A stretch of 24,488 nt of DNA from CAZTZY01 sp964617765 (GCA_964617765.1 CAZTZY010000043.1:1-24488), one strand, 5' to 3'. Positions 1 through 8,857 are shown, counted from the stretch's first letter. A program made the numbers and translations. The notes: a model not told the origin generated them from the letters alone.

Positions 1-22
1 GGGCGACGCAGGAGCTAAAGCC

Positions 23-142
23 GAGGTGGCACGCAGTGCCGGAGGGGTCACACAATATCTCTCCCTGACAACAAGCAAAATGCCATTAATGGCCTCCCCT
101 ATATCATAGGGGAGGTGGCACGCAGTGCCGGAGGGGTCACAC
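23..142. repeat. Two direct copies of a 31-base REP-like repeat
   Basis: The same 31 bases occur at 23-53 and 112-142 without mismatch. Each copy has an internal hairpin in which GGCAC pairs with GTGCC around a GCA loop (28-40 in the first copy). The second copy is directly preceded by and overlaps a perfect hairpin at 93-115: a 10-bp stem beginning CCTCCCCTAT with a 3-base loop. The 5' flank 1-22 shows no gene. This looks like a dispersed palindromic repeat (REP or MITE type). It is noncoding, and the short reading frames across it are not credible. Confidence 0.8.
93..115. repeat. Perfect hairpin, first of two related copies
   Basis: Positions 93-102 pair exactly with 106-115 around the loop 103-105. 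A related 23-base element with three substitutions lies at 14858-14880. It may act as a structural or terminator-like element, but no T-run follows it. Confidence 0.7.
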
Positions 143-239
143 CTTCCCGCACAGGCATTTCCCGACAAATTGCTATACAATACTGCCTCTATTTTACTTG
201 CCGGCACTTGCAGCTGGCCGTCAACACTGGAGAGCACCC

Positions 240-674
240 ATGTCAGACAAACCCGTTACCGCCGCCATCGAGGGCTGGTACACCCTCAACACACAACAAC
301 CGCATTTAATCGGTACCCAGTGCAACCATTGCCACACCTACTATTTTCCCAAACAATCGAAATTTTGCCGCAACCCCGATTGTGAAAGCACCGAATTCAC
401 CGAAGTGGAATTAAGCCGCACGGGTAAAATCTGGTCTTACACCGATGCCTGCTATAAACCGCCAGAGCCTTTCATCGCCAAGGACCCCTATGTGCCTTAT
501 TCAATCGCAGCCGTCGAACTTGATAAGGAAAAAATGATTGTGCTGGGCCAGGTGATTGAAGGTGTATCGGTAGAACAATTGAAAGTGGGTATGGATGTAG
601 AACTGGTGTTAGAAACACTGCATGAAGACGCAGAATCCACCAAAGTTATCTGGAAATGGAAACCCGTTGCCTAA
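240..674 (+). CDS. DUF35 zinc-ribbon/OB-fold acyl-CoA-associated protein
   Basis: This 144-residue protein has the DUF35 layout. An N-terminal rubredoxin-like zinc ribbon carries Cys28, Cys31, Cys43 and Cys48 (CNHC and CRNPDC), and an OB-fold follows from about residue 54. DUF35 proteins usually form complexes with thiolase-fold enzymes and act on CoA thioesters, as ChsH2 does with the Ltp2 aldolase and BbsA with its thiolase. Here the next gene, 23 bases downstream, encodes such an enzyme, so the two are very likely an operon and a complex. I chose the ATG at 240 over in-frame upstream starts because MSDKP is a typical N-terminus and GGAGA sits just upstream (about 229-233). The substrate cannot be read from the sequence. 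Confidence 0.9.
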   Translation: MSDKPVTAAIEGWYTLNTQQPHLIGTQCNHCHTYYFPKQSKFCRNPDCESTEFTEVELSRTGKIWSYTDACYKPPEPFIAKDPYVPYSIAAVELDKEKMIVLGQVIEGVSVEQLKVGMDVELVLETLHEDAESTKVIWKWKPVA

Positions 675-697
675 CACTATTTAATGAGGAATACATA

Positions 698-1879
698 ATG
701 TCTAATGAAGTTTCAGTGATCGGCGTAGGAATGCACCCCTGGGGTAAATGGGGTAATAATTTTGTTGAATACGGTGTAAAAGCCGCGCGTGATGCTCTGG
801 CCGATGCCGGCATTCGCTGGCGCGATGTGGATTTTATCTCTGGTGCTGCCACCATGCGTTGCGGCTATCCGGGTTATGTGGCAGGCGCCACTTTTGCGCA
901 AGCGTTAGGCTGGCAAGGTGCTGAAGTCAACACTTCTTATGCGGCCTGTGCATCAGGCTCACAAGCTCTCGCTGCAGCACGCACCAAAATTCTGGCTGGC
1001 GAAGCTGAATGTGCCCTGGTGATTGGTGCCGATACCACACCAAAAGGCTTTTTGGCCCCGGCCAAAGGTTATCGCCCTGATGATCCGGATTGGGTACGCT
1101 TTTATATCGGCATCACCAACCCAACCTATTTCGCCCTGTATGCCCGTCGCCGTATGGACGTATATGGCGATACTCTGGAAGATTTCGCCCGGGTAAAAAT
1201 CAAGAACGCCAAACACGGTTCCACCAACCCTTATGCACGCTATAAAAAATGTTTTACCGCCGAAGACGTTGCGGCCTCACCCATGGTGGCCAACCCGTTA
1301 CGCTTGATGGATATCTGCGCTACCTCTGATGGCGGCGCAGCAGTGATTATCTGTTCAGAAGCGTTTGCAAAAAAAATCGGCAAAACCAATGCCGTGAAAG
1401 TGGCGGCAATTTCTACCGTAACGCCGACATTCCCGAGTGCTGTTATAGAAATGCCTGACATTTCTAACGATTCGGCGATAACCGGTGACGCCATACGTTT
1501 TCGCGCCCAGTTACCGATCAAAGCTTATAAAGAAGCAGGTTTAGGACCAAAGGATATCAGCCTGGCGGAAGTGTATGACTTGTCTACCGCGTTGGAACTC
1601 GACTGGTACGAAGATTTGCAACTGTGCGAACGTGGCGATGCAGCTAAGCTGGTGCGTGAAGGCGCAACCACGTTGGGCGGCCGCATTCCTGTGAACGTAT
1701 CCGGGGGGTTGGCGTGTTTTGGCGAGGCTGTACCTGCGCAAGCACTGGCACAGATTTGTGAACTAACATGGCAATTACGTGGCCAGGCAGGCGATCGTCA
1801 GGTGGCCAATGCCAAAGTGGGCATCACCGCGAACCAGGGCCTGTTTGGTCATGGTTCTTGCGTCATCCTGAAGAAGTAA
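698..1879 (+). CDS. Thiolase-fold (SCP2/lipid-transfer type) enzyme
   Basis: This 393-residue protein has the length and layout of SCP2-type thiolases and lipid-transfer-protein aldolases. The nucleophile region SYAACASGSQAL gives Cys84. EVYDLST (291-297) occupies the position of the NEAF or EVHD loop. GGLACFGEAVPAQAL (336-350) replaces the GHP-containing motif, so the catalytic His is missing. The C-terminal GLFGHGSCVIL lacks the second active-site Cys at its usual place. Taken with the upstream DUF35 gene, this suggests an acyl-CoA retro-aldolase or an unusual thiolase, possibly in sterol, lipid or aromatic side-chain breakdown; the exact reaction is inference. The start at 698 is supported by GAGGA at 686-690, seven bases upstream. 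An in-frame start at 656 would overlap the previous gene and lacks such a site. Confidence 0.88.
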   Translation: MSNEVSVIGVGMHPWGKWGNNFVEYGVKAARDALADAGIRWRDVDFISGAATMRCGYPGYVAGATFAQALGWQGAEVNTSYAACASGSQALAAARTKILAGEAECALVIGADTTPKGFLAPAKGYRPDDPDWVRFYIGITNPTYFALYARRRMDVYGDTLEDFARVKIKNAKHGSTNPYARYKKCFTAEDVAASPMVANPLRLMDICATSDGGAAVIICSEAFAKKIGKTNAVKVAAISTVTPTFPSAVIEMPDISNDSAITGDAIRFRAQLPIKAYKEAGLGPKDISLAEVYDLSTALELDWYEDLQLCERGDAAKLVREGATTLGGRIPVNVSGGLACFGEAVPAQALAQICELTWQLRGQAGDRQVANAKVGITANQGLFGHGSCVILKK

Positions 1880-1894
1880 CTCGGGCGGTCATCG

Positions 1895-1920
1895 TAGAGA
1901 CGTTGCATGCAACGTCTCTA
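1895..1920. repeat. 26-bp perfect palindrome, copy 1
   Basis: The sequence is fully self-complementary around TGCA at its centre, and half of its arm (AACGTCTCT) is repeated again just downstream (about 1922-1930). It lies between the convergent thiolase-like and RND permease genes, where it could terminate transcription. A 25-base identical copy lies at 15054-15078, so this is a dispersed element. Confidence 0.85.
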
Positions 1921-1957
1921 AAACGTCTCTAGAAATCGATTTAAAAGCTAATCCTGA

Positions 1958-4900
1958 TCAAGCCTTCCGGCGCGTTAATGTCAAAAACACCACTGGCACA
2001 ATAATCAGCGTTAACACCGTACCAAAAGTTAACCCCCCGACAATCACCCAGCCTATTTCATGGCGCGTTTCAGCCCCCGGGCCTATCGCTAAAGCCAACG
2101 GCAACGCACCTAACACTGTAGCTAAAGCAGTCATGATAATAGGCCGGAAACGGGTTTCAGCAGCACCGACTATGGCTTCCAGCTTCGTTTTTCCGTGTTC
2201 AATGGCCTGATTGGCAAACTCCACCATCAAGATACCGTGTTTACTGATTAAACCTACCAATGTAATCAAGCCAATTTTACTGTATATATTTAACGTACCT
2301 CCAGAAAGCTTCAACGCAATCAGGGCTCCCACAAAGGCTGGCAGCACCGACGTCAAGATAATGATAGGGTCGGAAAAACTTTCAAATTGCGCCGACAATA
2401 CGAGATAAATAAATAATAACGCTAATAACATGGCGACGATCAATGTATTGCCAGACTGGATATATTCACGGGTACTGTCACGATAACCAATGCTGGTTTC
2501 CGGGCTGATCTCAGCTAGCTCCTTCTCCATAAATTGTATCGCCTCACCGATACTGTAACCGGGATTTACACCACCGGTAATCTGGGCGGCACGGTATTTA
2601 TCAAAATGAGGCAAATCGTTAGCCGTTGTCGTTTGTTTAAGCGTGATCAAATTACTTAATGACACCATTTCGCCATTTTTGGCGCGCAGGTAGATATCGC
2701 TGATTTGTTGCGGTGCGGTGCGCTGTGTATCTTGCATCTGAACTACCACATCATACTGGTCACTACCTTCTTTGTAGCGCGTCACATTTCTCCCGCCCAA
2801 CAGGGTTTGCAAGGCTCTGGAAATTTGCACAATCTCAATGCCCAAATCTGCCGCTTTGGGGCGATCAATTTCAATCTGCAGCTCAGGTTTATTCAAACGC
2901 AAATCAAGACGCACCTGATTCATGCCTGGATTGGCACTCATTTTAGCTACCAGCAAATTACCTACACGCAACAATTCGTTGTAATCCTTGGTCGTTTTTA
3001 ACATCACGGAAATCGGCGTGGAAGAACTGGCACCCAACGATTGTGGTGGCATGGCAAAAGCAATAATTTCAGGAATCATGAAAAAACCTTTCATGGCATC
3101 CATTGCCAATTCGGTAGAGTTTTTGGTTCTTTCCTTATAGGGTTTCAGCGGCACAAAAGAAATACCTTGCGTGGTATCAGGATACCCGGCCACTGCAAAA
3201 TAGCCTTTTACATCGGGCATATTTTTATAGACTTCTTCTTTTCCGCGCATGGCACGACTGACATAATCAGGGGTGGAACCTTCTGGCGCTATCGCTATAG
3301 TAAAAAAGTATCCCCTATCTTCTACCGGGGATAACTCATCAGCAAGTGGTTTTACAAAGGGTATAGTCAGTAATCCCGCTGGTATCAGGCTGATATTGAC
3401 TAAAAGGCATAATACCAACGTTAGCCAGCCAACCCAGCGATGCTTCAACAACCAGTGCAATGCCACCAAATAACCGGAACGACTACCATCAACGGCTTTT
3501 TCAAATAAACGGAATATGAGGAATTTCTTTTTACTGCCGTGAACATCCTGCACTTTTAAAAATTTGGCACATAACATGGGTGATAATGTAAGCGCAACAA
3601 ACCCGGAAACAAGAACAGCACCCGTTAATGTCAGCGCAAATTCCACAAACAGTTTGCCAGTTCGGCCTTCGGTGAATGCCAGTGGTGCAAAGACTGCTGC
3701 AAGGGTCAGTGTCATTGCCATGATGGCAAAACCGATTTCCCTGGAGCCATCAATTGCCGCCTGCATGGGTGTTTTGCCCATTTCTACATGGCGAAAAATA
3801 TTTTCCAGCATAACGATAGCATCATCCACTACCAGACCAATCGCCAGCACCAGGGCTAACAAGGTGAGTGTGTTGATGGAAAAACCCATGCTCCAGATAA
3901 ATACCAACGCACCCACCAAAGATACTGGAATCGCCACCATGGGTATGAATGTTGCCCTGACTGTTTGCAGGAACATAAATATAATGAATAACACCAGAAT
4001 AAATGCTTCCACCAATGTCGACCACACTGCATCTATAGAGCCTTCAATAAAGACACTGGCATCATGCGGAACATCAAGATGCATATCTGAAGGGAGCCTT
4101 TTAACAATATCATGCACTCGATGGTGTACTTCCTTGGCGACATCAAGCGGGTTGGCTGTGGCCTGTTTTACAATACCAATACCTATAGCCGTGCGACTGT
4201 TGTAGCGTACAAAGGTACGCTGTGATTTAACGCCCAGTTCAACCTTGGCAACATCACTCATACGTATCTGATAATCCCCCTCAGCACGGATAATAATGTT
4301 CCTGAAATCTTCTTCAGTGATCAGGTTGGTTTTGGGATACACACTGAATTCGCGATCCTTGCCTTCAATCAACCCCGCTGGCAATTCAATATTTTGAGCG
4401 CGTATCGCAGCTTCAACATCGTTAGATGTTACTTTAAACGCTGCCATTTTGTCTTTTTGCAGCCAGATGCGCATGGCATGTTCGCGCTGACCCAGGATAC
4501 GAATCTCGGCAATACCCGGAATAGTCTGCAGGGCATCTTTTACCGTATTTTCAGCAAAGTCATTGATCTCCACCGGCGCCCGAACATCCGATGTCAGTGC
4601 CAGATACATAAATGGGGTAGCATCGGCTTCCACCTTGGCAATAACCGGCTCCTTGATTTCATCAGGCATCAGGTTACGTACACGCGCAACACGATCACGC
4701 ACATCGGAGGCTGCTGCATCGGCATCGCGATCAAGCAGGAAATAAATGGAGACTTCACTGACACCCAGTCGGCTTTTTGAAATAATGTAATCAACACCAT
4801 CAATACCCGATATGGATTCCTCTAACACATCGGTAACCTGTGATTCCATGATATAAGCAGAAGCACCTTCATAGCTGGTAGATACACTGACTACCGGCGC

Positions 4901-5023
4901 ATCTATATTGGGGTATTCACGCACCGTTAATTTGGTCAATGCTACAAGGCCCACAAGAATAACCAGTATATTTAATACTGTGGCAAAAACCGGCCTATCA
5001 ATAAACAATCGTAATGAATTCAT
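1958..5023 (-). CDS. RND efflux transporter, inner-membrane permease (HAE1 type)
   Basis: This 1021-residue permease has AcrB/MexB-family length and architecture: a first membrane helix at about 10-30, a periplasmic porter domain, a block of helices from about 337, a second large periplasmic loop and the final helices. The proton-relay residues are present: the Asp400-Asp401 pair in GLVVDDAIVMLENI (TM4) and Lys928 in GLISKHGILMVEF (TM10). The protein would use the proton gradient to expel drugs, detergents or other small molecules. The adaptor gene lies 12 bases upstream on the same strand, so the two are one operon. No TolC-like outer-membrane channel gene is in the window, so the pump presumably uses one encoded elsewhere. 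Its substrate range cannot be told from the sequence. The start is the ATG at 5021-5023. Confidence 0.97.
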   Translation of the reverse strand: MNSLRLFIDRPVFATVLNILVILVGLVALTKLTVREYPNIDAPVVSVSTSYEGASAYIMESQVTDVLEESISGIDGVDYIISKSRLGVSEVSIYFLLDRDADAAASDVRDRVARVRNLMPDEIKEPVIAKVEADATPFMYLALTSDVRAPVEINDFAENTVKDALQTIPGIAEIRILGQREHAMRIWLQKDKMAAFKVTSNDVEAAIRAQNIELPAGLIEGKDREFSVYPKTNLITEEDFRNIIIRAEGDYQIRMSDVAKVELGVKSQRTFVRYNSRTAIGIGIVKQATANPLDVAKEVHHRVHDIVKRLPSDMHLDVPHDASVFIEGSIDAVWSTLVEAFILVLFIIFMFLQTVRATFIPMVAIPVSLVGALVFIWSMGFSINTLTLLALVLAIGLVVDDAIVMLENIFRHVEMGKTPMQAAIDGSREIGFAIMAMTLTLAAVFAPLAFTEGRTGKLFVEFALTLTGAVLVSGFVALTLSPMLCAKFLKVQDVHGSKKKFLIFRLFEKAVDGSRSGYLVALHWLLKHRWVGWLTLVLCLLVNISLIPAGLLTIPFVKPLADELSPVEDRGYFFTIAIAPEGSTPDYVSRAMRGKEEVYKNMPDVKGYFAVAGYPDTTQGISFVPLKPYKERTKNSTELAMDAMKGFFMIPEIIAFAMPPQSLGASSSTPISVMLKTTKDYNELLRVGNLLVAKMSANPGMNQVRLDLRLNKPELQIEIDRPKAADLGIEIVQISRALQTLLGGRNVTRYKEGSDQYDVVVQMQDTQRTAPQQISDIYLRAKNGEMVSLSNLITLKQTTTANDLPHFDKYRAAQITGGVNPGYSIGEAIQFMEKELAEISPETSIGYRDSTREYIQSGNTLIVAMLLALLFIYLVLSAQFESFSDPIIILTSVLPAFVGALIALKLSGGTLNIYSKIGLITLVGLISKHGILMVEFANQAIEHGKTKLEAIVGAAETRFRPIIMTALATVLGALPLALAIGPGAETRHEIGWVIVGGLTFGTVLTLIIVPVVFLTLTRRKA

Positions 5024-5035
5024 TGTTACACCAAT

Positions 5036-6160
5036 CTATTGCTTGTTTGCGGGTTGTTGCGCTTTTGCTGGCTCTGCGATGGATGCAGGCTCTGCAGCAG
5101 GGGCAAGCTTATTGGTGGGCATAAGCGGCATACCATCAAAAGGGGCCTTGTGATGGCCGGCAACCACCACTTCATCGGTAGCATTCAAACCGGAAAGGAT
5201 GGCCACTTGCCCATCCTGGAAACTACCCACCTCAACTTCTTTACGCAAAGAGGTACCGTTATTGTTTATCATCACAAACTTTTTATCACCCTGGAAAAAC
5301 AAGGCACCTTCTGGCAGCCATAAAACTTTTTGTACCGCCTTGGCAGGCAATTCGATACTGGCAAAAATTCCTGGGCGCAGCTGATCATTCTGGTTATTAA
5401 TGCGTGCCCGCACCATAACACTGCGTGTGGTGGTATTCATTGCCGGTTCAATAGCAATAATGGTTGCCTTGGCCTTCACATCGGGTAAAGCCGGAAAAGT
5501 AACATCCAGCTTGCCATTTATCTTGATCAAACCCAGTGCAGTTTCCGGCACTCGAAAATCCAGCAACAACGGATCAATCTGCACCAGATCTATCAAGGCA
5601 GAACCCTGTTTGACATAAGCACCTTCATTCACCTTGCGAATGCCCAGATAACCCGAGAACGGTGCCTTAACTTCGGTTTTGGCGAGTTGTGCCCGGGCAT
5701 AATCCCGTTCGGCTTCAGCGGTTAACAATTGGGTATTGGCCTTATCAAATTCGTATTGGCTGGTGACATGTTGCTCTAGCAATGTGGCCTGCCGGGATTT
5801 TTCCAGCTTGCGCAATTCAACCGTGGCCAAAGCATTTTTAAGCTGTGCTTGAAGTGATTCAGACTCCATTGAAAAAAGCGCCTGCCCACTGGAGACTTTT
5901 TGCCCGTCTTCAATATGGATTTTTTTAATGGTCCCGGCTATTTCAGCACTGATCATGGCAGACTCTTTTGCAGCCAGCGAACCCACAATACTCATGTTTT
6001 CAGACATATCACCCACCACAGGCAAGGCGACTGTGACTGCAGCAGGTGGCATTTGTGATTGACCCGATGGAGCTCCTTCTTGTTTAGCTTCCTCTTTAGA
6101 GCAAGCAGATAGCAGTAAGAGGGAAGAAAAGGCAAGCACCGACAATATTGTAGTTTTCAT
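5036..6160 (-). CDS. RND efflux periplasmic adaptor lipoprotein (membrane fusion protein)
   Basis: The protein has 374 residues from the ATG at 6160. The first 19 residues form a lipoprotein signal with the lipobox LSAC, so the mature N-terminal Cys would be lipidated and anchored in the membrane. A biotinyl-lipoyl-like half (VGSLAAKESAMISAEIAG and later APFSGYLGIRKVNEG) brackets an alpha-hairpin (about 105-160), followed by beta-barrel and membrane-proximal domains. The C-terminus is Ala/Pro/Glu-rich. It links the adjacent RND permease to an outer-membrane channel. A longer frame to 6205 exists, but it would bury the lipoprotein signal, so I prefer 6160. The gene is divergent from the 6334 gene, and its promoter should lie in 6161-6333. 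Confidence 0.95.
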   Translation of the reverse strand: MKTTILSVLAFSSLLLLSACSKEEAKQEGAPSGQSQMPPAAVTVALPVVGDMSENMSIVGSLAAKESAMISAEIAGTIKKIHIEDGQKVSSGQALFSMESESLQAQLKNALATVELRKLEKSRQATLLEQHVTSQYEFDKANTQLLTAEAERDYARAQLAKTEVKAPFSGYLGIRKVNEGAYVKQGSALIDLVQIDPLLLDFRVPETALGLIKINGKLDVTFPALPDVKAKATIIAIEPAMNTTTRSVMVRARINNQNDQLRPGIFASIELPAKAVQKVLWLPEGALFFQGDKKFVMINNNGTSLRKEVEVGSFQDGQVAILSGLNATDEVVVAGHHKAPFDGMPLMPTNKLAPAAEPASIAEPAKAQQPANKQ

Positions 6161-6333
6161 AGGCAGATTCTTTTGTAAAAAATGTAATGGCATGTTTAAA
6201 GTCAACTAAAACCCAAGCCCTACTATAATCAACAACATAGCGTTAAACCATTGCTATACGTTAATTATTGGTAGATCAAATCCCTTCTGTTATCGTAAAG
6301 GGCATTAACAATTTCTTCGTTATGGATATTCCC

Positions 6334-7566
6334 ATGCTCAACCGTTTATGGATCGGTTTTTTTGTTATCAGTTTTCTGGCCTGTCTTTACCAATCATTCT
6401 TCCTGAATAACAACATGATCTTTCAGGAAGTCATTACCGCTATTTTTACGATGGCAAAATCTTCCGTGGATATCGCATTGGGATTGATTGGCATTATGTG
6501 TTTATGGCTAGGCATCTTTAAAATTGCCGAACAATCACGGCTGGTGGATATTCTCGGCAGGGCGCTAGCTCCACTGTTGAGCCGGTTAATGCCCGAAGTG
6601 CCCAAAGATCATCCGGCCATGTCGGCGATGACCATGAACATCGCCGCCAATATGCTGGGGCTTGATAATGCAGCAACACCGTTAGGCATCAAGGCCATGC
6701 AGTCACTGCAAACCCTGAACACCAATCCATTAACTGCGACCAATGCACAAATCCTGTTTCTCGTTATCAACACCGCTTCTGTCACCCTGTTACCCGTCAC
6801 TATTTTCATGTTTCGTGCACAAGCAGGTGCCGCCTCTGCTACCGATGTCTTTTTGCCGATTTTACTGGCGACCAGTTTTTCCACGCTGACGGGCATTATC
6901 GCAGTGGCCTATCTACAAAAAATCAAATTACTCCAGCCTGTTGTGATGGCTTATTTTTTGGGCTTTGCCTTATTGATGAGTGCCTTGATGATGGGCCTGA
7001 CCTCCCTGAAAGCAGAAGATTTATCGGCCTATTCCAGCTTCACTGCCAACCTGATTTTATTCACTTTTATTGTCAGTATTATTGCCTATGCCGGCTTTAA
7101 AAAACTCGAAGCCTATGAACTGTTTATCGAAGGTGCCAAAGAAGGTTTTACCACCGCCATAGGCATCATTCCCTACCTTGTAGCCATGTTAGTCGCTATC
7201 GCCACCTTGCGAGCCAGCGGTGTACTGGATTTGGTGATTGGCAGTATTGGTTATGTGGTGGGTTTGACTGGCCTGCCCACCGATTTTGTCGCCGCCCTGC
7301 CTACCGGTTTGATGAAGTCATTCAGCGGCAGCGGTGCCCGCGCAATGATGCTCGAAAGCTTTAATACCTATGGTGTCGACAGCCTGATTGGTCGCATGAC
7401 TTCAGTGATGCAAGGTTCCAGCGAAACGACGTTTTACGTTTTTGCCGTTTATTTTGGCAGTGTTGGCATACGCTATGGACGCCACGCCCTGGCTTGCGGG
7501 TTGATTGCCGATGTCGCCGGAATTACCTCGGCTATCATATTAAGCACTCTCTTTTTTGGTCAATAA
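6334..7566 (+). CDS. Double-Gate (nucleoside-recognition / SpmA-SpmB-like) membrane protein
   Basis: A multi-pass inner-membrane protein of about 410 residues carries two Gate (nucleoside-recognition) domains. The first holds MTMNIAANMLGLDNAATPLG and the second holds LPTGLMKSFSGSGARAMM and GSSETTFYVFAVYFG. This corresponds to the separate spore-maturation proteins SpmA and SpmB of Bacillus joined in one chain, a form common in non-sporulating Gram-negative bacteria. The transported molecule is unknown. The open frame reaches back to a TTG at 6268. I prefer the ATG at 6334 (MLNRLWIGFF), which begins at the first membrane helix with GGA six bases upstream. The ATG at 6322 is also possible. The gene is transcribed alone, away from the RND operon. 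Confidence 0.85.
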   Translation: MLNRLWIGFFVISFLACLYQSFFLNNNMIFQEVITAIFTMAKSSVDIALGLIGIMCLWLGIFKIAEQSRLVDILGRALAPLLSRLMPEVPKDHPAMSAMTMNIAANMLGLDNAATPLGIKAMQSLQTLNTNPLTATNAQILFLVINTASVTLLPVTIFMFRAQAGAASATDVFLPILLATSFSTLTGIIAVAYLQKIKLLQPVVMAYFLGFALLMSALMMGLTSLKAEDLSAYSSFTANLILFTFIVSIIAYAGFKKLEAYELFIEGAKEGFTTAIGIIPYLVAMLVAIATLRASGVLDLVIGSIGYVVGLTGLPTDFVAALPTGLMKSFSGSGARAMMLESFNTYGVDSLIGRMTSVMQGSSETTFYVFAVYFGSVGIRYGRHALACGLIADVAGITSAIILSTLFFGQ

Positions 7567-7698
7567 TGACTAATTCCCTTTAATGAATAGCGATAAGTAC
7601 TTGCTTATTCAGGTAATTTCACAATAATCAGAAGTATGGCAACTTGCATTAAGTGCCTTTTTATTACATTTATTCAACTTTTTTTATAGGTCTCATTT

Positions 7699-8166
7699 AT
7701 GTTATCTCACATCTTTCGTTTAATTATTGCTATTGTCGTCGGCGTTGTTGTCAGTGGTTTATTTGCTGCGTACCTGGATCCGGAAGCCGGCCCGTATGTT
7801 ATGGATAATCGTTACATTACCGCTTTCCTGATTGCCACTCTACTTACCACCTTATTAGTGAGTGCTGTCCGTAGTGGTATTTCATTACCAAAAATATCCA
7901 GCTCACGTTCCAGTTCTGGCTCCAGCTCACGCTCAACACCGAAAGATCCTTCTGCACCTCGTGAAACCGGCAGTGTTAAGTGGTTTAACGTCAGTAAAGG
8001 TTTTGGTTTTATCACGCGTGAAAATGGCGAAGATATTTTTGTTCACTATCGCAATATTCGTGGCGAGGGTCGTCGTCGCCTGTTCGATGGTCAATCTGTT
8101 GAATTTACCGTGATTGATGGTGATAAAGGCTTGCAAGCTGATGATATCGAAATCCTGAAAAACTGA
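7699..8166 (+). CDS. Membrane-anchored cold-shock-domain protein
   Basis: The 155-residue protein has three parts. Two hydrophobic segments (about 5-25 and 38-57) form a membrane hairpin. A Ser/Arg-rich linker (about 67-88) follows. The C-terminus is a complete cold-shock domain (about 90-155) with RNP1 KGFGFI (100-105) and RNP2 DIFVHY (112-117), the aromatic surface that binds single-stranded RNA or DNA. Ordinary Csp proteins are about 70 residues and soluble; this one would hold its nucleic-acid-binding domain at the inner face of the membrane. A role in local RNA chaperoning is inference. A weak AGGT lies about 8 bases before the ATG, and the gene ends before a strong terminator. Confidence 0.9.
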   Translation: MLSHIFRLIIAIVVGVVVSGLFAAYLDPEAGPYVMDNRYITAFLIATLLTTLLVSAVRSGISLPKISSSRSSSGSSSRSTPKDPSAPRETGSVKWFNVSKGFGFITRENGEDIFVHYRNIRGEGRRRLFDGQSVEFTVIDGDKGLQADDIEILKN

Positions 8167-8188
8167 TATTTCTGCTTTTATTACGCAT

Positions 8189-8218
8189 AAAAAAACCCGG
8201 CATTGACCGGGTTTTTTT
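8189..8218. terminator. Bidirectional Rho-independent terminator
   Basis: A7-CCCGG (8189-8200) pairs with CCGGG-T7 (8207-8218) around a six-base loop, giving a 12-bp stem with T-runs in both directions. It lies between the convergent cold-shock and peroxiredoxin genes and would serve both. Confidence 0.95.
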
Positions 8219-8241
8219 ATGACTATCTTCTAACAGGAATA

Positions 8242-8844
8242 TTAAAGCTTACCTGCATTCTCGCTCAGGTATTCTGCAACACCGGCTATAGAAGCTTTCA
8301 TGCCTTTATCGCCTTTGTTCCAGCCTGCCGGGCAAACTTCACCGTGCTCTTCATTGAATTGCAACGCTTCAATAACACGAATGAACTCGTCGAAGTTACG
8401 GCCTAATGGCAAGTCGTTAACGGTTTGTGAACGTACAACACCTTTTTTATCAATGATGAACGCGCCACGGAAAGCAACACCACCGGCTGATTCCACATCA
8501 TAAGCACGGCAAATGTCGTGATTGATGTCGGCTGCCAGTGCGTAACCCACTTTACCGATACCGCCATTTTTGATTTCTGTATTACGCCAAGCATTGTGAG
8601 TGAAGTGTGAGTCGATAGAAACACCGATAACCTCTACACCCAGTTCCTTGAATTTAGCCATACGGTGATCAACAGCAATTAACTCTGAAGGACACACAAA
8701 GGTAAAGTCGAGTGGATAAAAGAATACCAGACCGTATTTGCCATTAAGGACTTTGGTCAGGTTGAAGTCGCCAACGATAGAACCATCGCCAAGCACTGCA
8801 TTACATGTAAAATCTGGAGCTGGTTTGCCAACTAATACGCCCAT
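8242..8844 (-). CDS. Typical 2-Cys peroxiredoxin (AhpC/Tsa family)
   Basis: This 200-residue cytoplasmic thiol peroxidase would reduce hydrogen peroxide and organic peroxides. The peroxidatic Cys51 sits in DFTFVCPSE and the resolving Cys171 in GEVCPAGW, the pattern of typical 2-Cys dimers. A GGIG loop is present at 94-97, but the C-terminal helix lacks the YF motif of hyperoxidation-sensitive eukaryotic forms, so a robust enzyme is expected. A strong GGAGG (complement of 8853-8857) lies eight bases before the ATG. No dedicated reductase gene is adjacent. Confidence 0.97.
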   Translation of the reverse strand: MGVLVGKPAPDFTCNAVLGDGSIVGDFNLTKVLNGKYGLVFFYPLDFTFVCPSELIAVDHRMAKFKELGVEVIGVSIDSHFTHNAWRNTEIKNGGIGKVGYALAADINHDICRAYDVESAGGVAFRGAFIIDKKGVVRSQTVNDLPLGRNFDEFIRVIEALQFNEEHGEVCPAGWNKGDKGMKASIAGVAEYLSENAGKL

Positions 8845-8857
8845 TTAAATAACCTCC

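Noticed and set aside
23..142. CRISPR array
   Set aside because: There are only two repeat copies, the second copy is fused to another hairpin, and no further regularly spaced units or cas genes are present.
3564..4205. Plus-strand open frame of 213 codons
   Set aside because: It is wholly antisense to the RND permease, which has clear family motifs; the translation is Thr/Ser/Asn-rich with no recognisable domain.
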